Part shown: piece by piece, positions 1-5,744 of the stretch
Numbering within the stretch: position 1 is the first letter of the stretch
How the letters are laid out: every line of letters begins with the position of its first letter
Source: Caccocola sp964450835
GTDB taxonomy: Bacteria > Synergistota > Synergistia > Synergistales > Synergistaceae
Direction of reading: 5' to 3'
Length of the DNA: 10,891 nucleotides
NCBI GenBank assembly: GCA_964450835.1
Contig: CAYVEQ010000052.1
Location: 1-10,891 of the forward strand
Notes under the pieces: model-generated
Databases searched by the model: none
What the model saw: the letters and a program-made list of their open reading frames with translations, nothing else
What the model was told of the DNA's origin: nothing
Program-made: the position numbers and the translations under genes

Positions 1-27
1 AAAGCGGGCGGCTTTGCGGCAGGTTAG

Positions 28-70
28 CGCTCCGCGCGCGTTTTATCGCGCTTTTCAGCCGGGCGGAGCG
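28..70 (+). terminator. Possible weak terminator or nested hairpin
   Basis: The inner hairpin pairs GCGCG (36-40) with CGCGC (47-51) around a 6-base loop and is followed by TTTT (52-55). An outer 8-bp pairing joins 28-35 (CGCTCCGC) with 63-70 (GCGGAGCG). The inner stem plus T tract could end a transcript from a gene whose stop may be at 25-27. The stem is short and the T tract only four bases, so this is tentative. Confidence 0.3.
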
Positions 71-257
71 GCGGCGCTTAGACGCGCCTTTTGTTTTGCC
101 CTGCCGTGGTTTCGGTAATCACGAAAAAACTTGAAAAAATTAAGAGAAAGCGCCGTTTGCCTTTTTTTATTCGCATGAAGCACGAACAGCCTTCTCTTAT
201 TTACACATCTGCGCCGGTTTTGCGGATTTGTGCCTTGCCGGGGCGGCGCGCGGGAAA

Positions 258-287
258 TTGACGCGCCGGCTTTTGATTCTTTATAAT
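258..287 (+). promoter_or_regulatory. Sigma-70-type promoter for the transporter gene
   Basis: A -35 box TTGACG (258-263) and a perfect -10 box TATAAT (282-287) are separated by 18 bp. Transcription would begin near 294, leaving a leader of about 50 nt. The leader contains a 6-bp hairpin (GGCGCG 311-316 with CGCGCC 322-327) just ahead of the Shine-Dalgarno sequence GAAAGGGG (328-335). Confidence 0.75.
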
Positions 288-343
288 ACGGCGCGTTATT
301 TTAATAGGCTGGCGCGCTTTACGCGCCGAAAGGGGTTTTTGTT

Positions 344-1282
344 ATGCGCTTTCTTGAGAAATTAAGTGAACTGGTCGGCAGATATATGGCGATAATCGTC
401 GTCGTGATCGCCGCCGTCGCGCTTTTTGAGCCGCCCGCGCTGAACTGGATTAAGACGAGCTGGGTCACAAGGCTGCTTATGATTGTCATGTTCGGCATGG
501 GGCTTACGATGAAGCCGGCGGATTTCGCCGTCGTCTTTAAGAGGCCGAAGGACATAATCATAGGCTTTGTCGCGCAGTTCACGATTATGCCGCTTCTCGC
601 GTTCGCGCTGGGCAAGCTCTTCCGGCTTGACGACGCGCTTCTGGTCGGCGTCATTCTCGTCGGCACCTGCCCCGGCGGCACATCGTCAAACGTCATGACC
701 TACCTCGGCAAGGGAGACGTCGCGCTCTCCGTCGGAATGACGAGCGTGTCGACGCTCTTCGCCCCCTTTGTGACGCCCGCGCTTACCTACCTGCTTCTTA
801 AAGAGACGGTAAACGTCGACATGATGGCGATGTTCATCTCAATCGTTCAGGTCGTTATCCTTCCGATAGGACTGGGCTTCGTCATCAACAAATTCTTCGG
901 CGAAACCACGCAGAAAGTCGTCAGGATTCTTCCGCTCGTCTCAGTCACCGCCATCGTAATGATTGTGGCGGCGGTGGTCGCTGCAAACGCGGACCGCATC
1001 ATGTCCACAGGAATGATTGTCTTTGCCGTCGTCATTCTGCACAATATGCTGGGCTACGGGCTGGGCTACGGCCTCGGAAAAGCGCTCGGCCTGCCGCTTT
1101 CAAAGAAGAAGGCTATCTCCATCGAAGTCGGCATGCAGAATTCCGGTCTAGCTACGAGCCTTGCCGCGACATCTTTCCCGAACCTCGCGCTCGCCACTGT
1201 TCCCGGCGCGGTCTTCAGCATCTGGCATAATATATCCGGCGCTATTCTGGCGAATTATTTCGCGCGGATGAAAGAAGATTAG
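344..1282 (+). CDS. BASS-family (bile acid:sodium symporter) transporter
   Basis: A 312-residue, very hydrophobic inner-membrane protein with about ten membrane-spanning segments, the usual size for bacterial members of this family (YocS, PanS and ASBT homologues). Visible family signatures are GMGLTM near 51-56, the CPGGTSSN loop at 109-116 and EVGMQNSG at 261-268. In crystallised bacterial ASBT the equivalent Ser-Asn pair and Glu/Gln of these two unwound helix crossings bind sodium, so a sodium-coupled symporter is likely. The substrate cannot be read from sequence: homologues move bile acids, ketopantoate or other organic anions. ATG 344 has the Shine-Dalgarno GAAAGGGG eight bases upstream. 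It is a single-gene unit with its own promoter and terminator. Confidence 0.93.
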   Translation: MRFLEKLSELVGRYMAIIVVVIAAVALFEPPALNWIKTSWVTRLLMIVMFGMGLTMKPADFAVVFKRPKDIIIGFVAQFTIMPLLAFALGKLFRLDDALLVGVILVGTCPGGTSSNVMTYLGKGDVALSVGMTSVSTLFAPFVTPALTYLLLKETVNVDMMAMFISIVQVVILPIGLGFVINKFFGETTQKVVRILPLVSVTAIVMIVAAVVAANADRIMSTGMIVFAVVILHNMLGYGLGYGLGKALGLPLSKKKAISIEVGMQNSGLATSLAATSFPNLALATVPGAVFSIWHNISGAILANYFARMKED

Positions 1283-1300
1283 CGTTAACTTGCGAACGCG

Positions 1301-1331
1301 GGCGCGCCTTTTTCGAGGCGCGCTTTTTTTT
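1301..1331 (+). terminator. Rho-independent terminator of the transporter gene
   Basis: An 8-bp GC-rich stem pairs GCGCGCCT (1302-1309) with AGGCGCGC (1316-1323) across a 6-base loop and is followed by eight T residues (1324-1331). It lies 19 bp after the transporter stop codon and ahead of the next promoter. Confidence 0.92.
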
Positions 1332-1383
1332 GCGCGCGCGGCGCGGTTTGGCGGCGGCTTTCGCGGGCGGCGGGTTCTCCCTG

Positions 1384-1392
1384 TGTTATAAT
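1384..1392 (+). promoter_or_regulatory. Extended -10 promoter for the M20 gene
   Basis: TGTTATAAT (1384-1392) is a perfect TATAAT preceded by the TGn extension. No good -35 box is visible 16-18 bp upstream, in keeping with extended -10 promoters. Transcription would start near 1399, which places upstream in-frame codons outside the message and supports the TTG start at 1438. Confidence 0.65.
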
Positions 1393-1437
1393 CGGGACGG
1401 CGGAACCCTCCAAAACGATGAGAACGGGGTGTGTGTT

Positions 1438-2667
1438 TTGAAAGAAGAAATTTTCGCGAAAATAGAGGAACTGAGGCCGCGAATGGTGAAAACGCTCTGC
1501 GGCCTTGTGGGGTATCCCGCGGTGGGGCCTTCGGCCGGAGGAACCGGCGAGTTTTACAAGGCCGGATATCTTTTGAAGGAGCTTAAGGATCTGGGCTTTG
1601 CCGACGTCACAAACCACGCGGCGCCCGACCCGCAGGCCGCGGGCGGCGAGCGCCCGAATATCGTCGTCCGTTTTCCCGGACGGACGAAGCGCCGTCTTTG
1701 GATAATCACTCACACGGACGTTGTGCCCGAGGGCGAGCGCTCGCTCTGGAAGACTGATCCTTTCAGGGCCGAGGTCAAAGGAAGCCGCGTCTACGGGCGC
1801 GGAACGAGCGACAACGGGCAGGAGCTGACGGCGTCGCTTTATGCCCTCGCCGCGCTTAAAGAGCTTGGAATCACGCCGGAATATGAGGTCTGCCTCGCCT
1901 TTGTCGCCGACGAGGAGCTGGGCAGCAGACACGGCATCGTGCATCTTATCGGAAAAGGGCTCTTTTCGCCCGACGACCTTGTGGCGGTGCCCGACATGGG
2001 CAACGAAAAAGGTGATTTCGTCGAAGTGGCGGAAAAAAGCATCTGCTGGATGGAGTTCACGGTCGAGGGCAGGCAGGTTCACGGAAGCGTGCCGAACCTG
2101 GGCGTCAACGCCTGCCGCGCGGCGAACGCTCTTTCCGTGGCGCTCGACGAGGCTCTGCACGCTGCGTTCCCGGAGGAAAACAGCCTCTTTGACCCTCCCG
2201 TTTCGACATTCGAGCCGACGAGACGCCGCGCCAACGTTCCCAACATAAACACCGTGCCCGGCCTTGAAGTTTTCAGCTTCGACTGCCGCGTCCTGCCCTC
2301 GGCGCCGCTTGACGAGGTGCTGAAGGTCGTAAAGGCGGAAATAAAACGGGCCGAGGAGAAATACGGGGTGAAAGTCAACCTCGCATTCCCGCAGAAGGAG
2401 CCGGCCGCCGAGCCGACCGATGTGAACGCGCCCGTCGTCCGCGAGCTTACGGCGGCCCTTGAGCGGGTCTATCCCGGCGCTGCGCTGAAGATAGGCGGCG
2501 TCGGAGGCGGCACATGCGCCGCATTCTTCCGCCGCGAGGGCATTCCCGCCGCCGTCTGGTGCCAGGAGATCGACTGCGCCCACATGCCGAACGAGTATAT
2601 AGAGACAGACAATATGCTGAACGAGGCCAAGGTGTTCGCGCTGATGATGGCTGGCTGCCGCGACTGA
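1438..2667 (+). CDS. M20-family zinc metallohydrolase (ArgE/DapE-like)
   Basis: A 409-residue cytoplasmic di-metal hydrolase of the M20 family, which cleaves N-acyl amino acids, N-succinyl-diaminopimelate or small peptides. Metal and catalytic residues are visible in order: HTD with His92 and Asp94, the bridging Asp125 in GRGTSDNGQ, the Glu159-Glu160 pair (general base and ligand) in ADEELG, Asp186 in PDMGN, and the C-terminal His382 in AHMPNE. The central dimerisation or lid segment follows roughly at 200-300. The frame is open further upstream, but TTG 1438 is preferred: GGGGT (1426-1430) sits seven bases before it and the only promoter lies at 1384-1392. The DNGQ variant resembles M20 proteins annotated only as 'metallo-hydrolase', so argE or dapE is not assigned. 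It is a monocistronic unit between two terminators. Confidence 0.9.
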   Translation: MKEEIFAKIEELRPRMVKTLCGLVGYPAVGPSAGGTGEFYKAGYLLKELKDLGFADVTNHAAPDPQAAGGERPNIVVRFPGRTKRRLWIITHTDVVPEGERSLWKTDPFRAEVKGSRVYGRGTSDNGQELTASLYALAALKELGITPEYEVCLAFVADEELGSRHGIVHLIGKGLFSPDDLVAVPDMGNEKGDFVEVAEKSICWMEFTVEGRQVHGSVPNLGVNACRAANALSVALDEALHAAFPEENSLFDPPVSTFEPTRRRANVPNINTVPGLEVFSFDCRVLPSAPLDEVLKVVKAEIKRAEEKYGVKVNLAFPQKEPAAEPTDVNAPVVRELTAALERVYPGAALKIGGVGGGTCAAFFRREGIPAAVWCQEIDCAHMPNEYIETDNMLNEAKVFALMMAGCRD

Positions 2668-2690
2668 CTCAGGCGAAGGCTGTAAGAATC

Positions 2691-2721
2691 AAAAAGCGCC
2701 CCGCGCCGCGGGGCGCTTTTT
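2691..2721. terminator. Strong, symmetrical terminator after the M20 gene
   Basis: A perfect 9-bp GC stem, GCGCCCCGC (2696-2704) with GCGGGGCGC (2708-2716), has a 3-base loop, A5 on the left (2691-2695) and T5 on the right (2717-2721). The flanking A and T tracts mean it can work in both directions. It lies 23 bp after the M20 stop codon. Confidence 0.93.
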
Positions 2722-2828
2722 GCGCGGCTGAAACGAGGCGGGGCTTCCGCGGCGCGGGCGAAACGGGAAAATTTTTTTCCGCGCGAGTGCCGCGACTTCC
2801 GCCGCGGGCGCGGCGCGCCATTATTTTT

Positions 2829-2858
2829 TTGACTTACCCGCTTGTATAAGTATATAAT
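2829..2858 (+). promoter_or_regulatory. Sigma-70-type promoter for the secA operon
   Basis: TTGACT (2829-2834) and TATAAT (2853-2858) are separated by 18 bp in a locally AT-rich stretch, in contrast to the GC-rich surroundings. Transcription should start near 2865-2866, giving a leader of about 165 nt before secA. Confidence 0.8.
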
Positions 2859-2866
2859 CAAAAAAT

Positions 2867-2983
2867 ATGAAACGCGCTAATAAACGCGGCCCGCGCCGCA
2901 GCGCGCCGCCGCGCTTCTGTCCGGCGGCGGGGGAGCTTCGAAACGGCGCGGCGCCGGCGCGCGGGAACGCGTATGGTTTTTGA
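2867..2983 (+). CDS. Possible 38-codon leader ORF ahead of secA (tentative)
   Basis: ATG 2867 opens a 38-codon frame ending at TGA 2981. The start is almost at the predicted transcription start and has no Shine-Dalgarno, so it could only be translated as a leaderless message. The product would be Arg-, Pro- and Ala-rich (it begins MKRANKRGPRRSAPPR) with no hydrophobic segment or signal peptide. Position between promoter and secA recalls the leader-peptide control of secA by SecM, but none of the SecM features are visible. In GC-rich DNA an open frame of this length can arise by chance, so it may not be a gene. Confidence 0.15.
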   Translation: MKRANKRGPRRSAPPRFCPAAGELRNGAAPARGNAYGF

Positions 2984-3030
2984 AATGATTTACGGGGGTT
3001 TCCCCTGTTTCCTGAAAGGTGGAAAAGTCA

Positions 3031-5742
3031 GTGGGATTTCTCAGCGGAGTGATAAAGGCGCTCGGCCTTGACCCGAACGACAGGGCCATAGCCCGATATG
3101 AGAAAACGGCGGAAATAATAGATTCATACGGCCCCGATGTCGAAAAGCTGTCGGACGGGGAGCTCGCGGCGTCAGCCGGAATTTTCGGCGCGCGCCTTGA
3201 AAACGGCGAGAGCCTGGAGGATATACTGCCTGAGGTGTTCGCGAGGGTGCGCGAGGTTTCAAGCCGCACGCTCGGCCTGCGCCACTTCAAAGAGCAGCTG
3301 ATCGGCGGCATGGCGCTCAACGACGGCAATATCGCGGAGATGAAAACGGGCGAAGGAAAGACGCTTGTCGCGACGCTTGCCGTCGCCTTGAACGCGATGA
3401 CGCGCAGGGGCGTTCACGTCGTGACGGTCAACGATTATCTGGCCGCCCGCGACGCCGAGTGGATGGGGCCGGTTTACCGCGGCATGGGGCTGACGGTCGG
3501 AGTCATCTCGCCCTTTATGCCGGAGGAGGCCCGTTTCGCGGCCTACCGCTGCGACGTGACATACGGCACGAACAGCGAGTTCGGCTTCGACTATCTGCGG
3601 GACAACATGGCCGTACAGAAGCGCCAGCAGGTGCAGCGGGGCCACAACTACTGCATTGTCGACGAGGTGGACTCGATACTCATCGACGAGGCGAGGACGC
3701 CGCTTATAATCTCCGGCCCGTCGGAGGACGACACGGAGCCGTACCGCCTTGCCGACTCAGCGGCCCGGGAGCTTGTCCGGGGGACGGATTTCGAGGTCGA
3801 CGAAAAGGAGCGCAACCTGGCTCTTACCGAGGCGGGCATCGCGAAGGCGGAGCGGCTCATGAAGCTCCCCAACCTTTTCACGGATTTCGCCAATTCCTCG
3901 CTCGCGCATAAAATAGTCCAGGCTTTGAAGGCGCACCACCTTTTCCAGCGCGACGTGCATTACGTCGTGAAGGACGGCGAAATTGTCATAGTGGACGAGT
4001 TTACCGGGCGCCTTATGTTCGGGAGGCGCTATTCCGACGGGCTGCATCAGGCGATAGAGGCCAAGGAGCGCGTCCGCGTAGGCCGCGAGAACCAGACTCT
4101 CGCCACAATCACGCTTCAGAACTATTTCAGAATGTATAAAAAACTGGCGGGCATGACAGGCACGGCAAAGACGGAGGCGGAGGAGTTCAAGGAAATCTAC
4201 GGCCTCGACGTAATAGTCGTTCCGACGCACATGCCCATGATACGCAAGGACAACCCGGACGCGGTCTACAAGACCGCAGACGAGAAATACACCGCCGCGG
4301 CGGACGAGGTCGCGGAGTACCACGCCAAAGGACAGCCCATTCTCGTCGGCACCGCTTCGATAGAGCACTCGGAGCGCGTCAGCAGGCTGCTTCGCGCGCG
4401 GGGGATTCCCCACAGCGTGCTGAACGCGAAGGTGCACGACAGAGAGGCCGCAATCGTCGCGCAGGCCGGGCGTCTGGGCGCCGTGACCGTTGCCACCAAC
4501 ATGGCGGGGCGCGGGACGGACATCGTGCTCGGCGGCAACGCGGAGTTTCTCGCCCGCGAGGAGCTGGCGAAAGATGGCGCGACGCCCGCCGACGCGCCGG
4601 AGCTTTATGCCGCGACGCTCGCGAAATACAGAAAAATCTGCGCCGAGGAGCATGACAAAGTCATAGCGACAGGCGGCCTTCGCATAATAGGCACGGAGCG
4701 CCACGAGTCGCGGCGCATAGACAACCAGCTGCGGGGCAGGTCGGGCCGTCAGGGAGACCCGGGCGAGAGCCGCTTCTACATCGCCCTCGAGGACGACCTC
4801 ATCCGGCTTTTCGGCGGCGACAGAATATCTTCGATAATGGACAAGCTCGGCATGGAAAAGGGCGAGTCGCTCGACCACCCGCTTCTCTCGAAAGCCATCG
4901 AAAACGCGCAGAAAAAAGTCGAGGAGATGCACTTTGACATAAGAAAGCAGCTGCTCGCCTACGACAACGTGATGAACCGCCAGCGCGAGGCGGTCTATAC
5001 CGAGCGCGGCGAAATACTGGAGGACGGGAATATAATAAACCGCACCCTCGAAGTGCTGGAGGACACGGCGAACTCGCAGCTCGACAAAATATTCGCCGGC
5101 AAAAACGCGGAGGAGCCGGACGTGAAGTCCGTCTGCGTGCGGCTGAACGCCCTTTTCTGGCCCGGCGTCGCCTCATGCCTTGAAGGCGTGGACTCGGCGC
5201 AGGCTCTCGAAGAAAGACGCCCCATAGTCATAGGGGAGATCCGCGAGCGCTTCCGCCGGAAAACGGAGGAGCTGGGCCCCGATATCTCGGCCCATATATT
5301 CCGCTACATATTCCTCGAAGTGCTCGACGCGAACTGGAAAGAGCATCTGCTCGCGATGGACGAGTTAAGACGCGGCATAGGACTGCGCGTGATAGGGCAG
5401 AAAGATCCGCTGCTCGAATATCAGTTTGAGTCCTTCAATCTCTTTCAGGAAATGCTCGTCCGCGTACGCGAAAGCATCACGGAATTCGCGCTGCGCGTCT
5501 CCGTGGTGACGAAAAACAGCGAACGCGAAGAGACCCGCAAAAAATGGAAAGAGAGCCGCGACCCTTTTGAAATGCCGGCGCAAAGCTCTCCGAAATACGG
5601 CGACGACACGGAAAACCCGGGAGCCGTCGCCACGGCGCGGAAAACGCAGCCGATTGTAAACGGCGTGAAAATCGGGCGCAACGACCCCTGTCCGTGCGGC
5701 AGCGGGAAAAAATACAAGCAATGCTGCGGAAGGAACAAATAG
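3031..5742 (+). CDS. secA: Preprotein translocase ATPase SecA
   Basis: SecA is the cytosolic and membrane-bound ATPase that drives unfolded precursors through SecYEG. The 903-residue product is full length. The Walker A motif MKTGEGKT is at 104-111 and Walker B DEVD at 211-214, followed by the SecA signature IDEARTPLIISG. The preprotein cross-linking domain lies inside the first nucleotide-binding domain, and the second ATPase domain contains TNMAGRGTDIVLGG and the QLRGRSGRQGDPG arginine-finger region. A helical scaffold/wing region follows, with the FLEVLDANWKEHL stretch. The C-terminal SEC-C zinc site has Cys887, Cys889, Cys898 and Cys899, the set that binds SecB or ribosomes in other species. 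GTG 3031 is chosen over GTG 3019 because AAAGGTGG (3015-3022) is eight bases upstream of it and the product then begins MGFL as SecA usually does. It is the first gene of an apparent operon; the next gene starts two bases after its stop. Confidence 0.98.
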   Translation: MGFLSGVIKALGLDPNDRAIARYEKTAEIIDSYGPDVEKLSDGELAASAGIFGARLENGESLEDILPEVFARVREVSSRTLGLRHFKEQLIGGMALNDGNIAEMKTGEGKTLVATLAVALNAMTRRGVHVVTVNDYLAARDAEWMGPVYRGMGLTVGVISPFMPEEARFAAYRCDVTYGTNSEFGFDYLRDNMAVQKRQQVQRGHNYCIVDEVDSILIDEARTPLIISGPSEDDTEPYRLADSAARELVRGTDFEVDEKERNLALTEAGIAKAERLMKLPNLFTDFANSSLAHKIVQALKAHHLFQRDVHYVVKDGEIVIVDEFTGRLMFGRRYSDGLHQAIEAKERVRVGRENQTLATITLQNYFRMYKKLAGMTGTAKTEAEEFKEIYGLDVIVVPTHMPMIRKDNPDAVYKTADEKYTAAADEVAEYHAKGQPILVGTASIEHSERVSRLLRARGIPHSVLNAKVHDREAAIVAQAGRLGAVTVATNMAGRGTDIVLGGNAEFLAREELAKDGATPADAPELYAATLAKYRKICAEEHDKVIATGGLRIIGTERHESRRIDNQLRGRSGRQGDPGESRFYIALEDDLIRLFGGDRISSIMDKLGMEKGESLDHPLLSKAIENAQKKVEEMHFDIRKQLLAYDNVMNRQREAVYTERGEILEDGNIINRTLEVLEDTANSQLDKIFAGKNAEEPDVKSVCVRLNALFWPGVASCLEGVDSAQALEERRPIVIGEIRERFRRKTEELGPDISAHIFRYIFLEVLDANWKEHLLAMDELRRGIGLRVIGQKDPLLEYQFESFNLFQEMLVRVRESITEFALRVSVVTKNSEREETRKKWKESRDPFEMPAQSSPKYGDDTENPGAVATARKTQPIVNGVKIGRNDPCPCGSGKKYKQCCGRNK

Positions 5743-5744
5743 CC

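Larger units (their letters stand above)
1..343. other. Non-coding region upstream of the transporter gene
   Basis: No convincing gene lies here on either strand. The first 27 bases read in frame 1 as a short tail ending in TAG at 25-27, which could be the last codons of an upstream gene, but eight codons are too few to claim it. A small GC hairpin with a T tract follows. Positions 120-180 are AT-rich (A and T tracts) with nothing identifiable. From about 240 onward the sequence holds the transporter promoter and several GGCGCGT/ACGCGCC words. No known riboswitch class was recognised. Confidence 0.7.
2668..3030. other. GC-rich intergenic region and secA leader
   Basis: This 363-bp gap holds the M20 terminator (2691-2721), a GC-rich segment with no recognised gene (2722-2820), the secA promoter (2829-2858) and a leader of about 165 nt. 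The leader is dominated by GC self-complementary stretches: an 8-bp all-GC stem pairs 2904-2911 with 2922-2929, and GGGG (2995-2998) can pair with CCCC (3002-3005) just before the secA Shine-Dalgarno. A 38-codon ORF, 2867-2983, lies inside the leader and is listed separately. Confidence 0.75.

Noticed and set aside
188..343. Riboswitch ahead of the transporter gene
   Set aside because: The predicted leader is only about 50 nt with one short hairpin, and no known aptamer signature was recognised.
1330..1437. An upstream extension of the M20 frame to 1330
   Set aside because: It overlaps the T tract of the transporter terminator, and the only promoter seen lies inside it, so its codons would not be in the transcript.
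1285..2583. A long open frame on the minus strand opposite the M20 gene, and similar ones opposite secA (3757-4932) and the exported protein (5477-6595)
   Set aside because: Each lies entirely or mainly opposite a well-supported gene. They arise because stop codons are rare in the GC-rich complement, and their translations are low-complexity and Arg/Ser-rich with no recognisable family.
2867..2983. SecM-type arrest peptide controlling secA
   Set aside because: The short frame lacks a signal sequence, a SecM-like C-terminal arrest motif and a ribosome-binding site. It is kept only as a tentative leader ORF.
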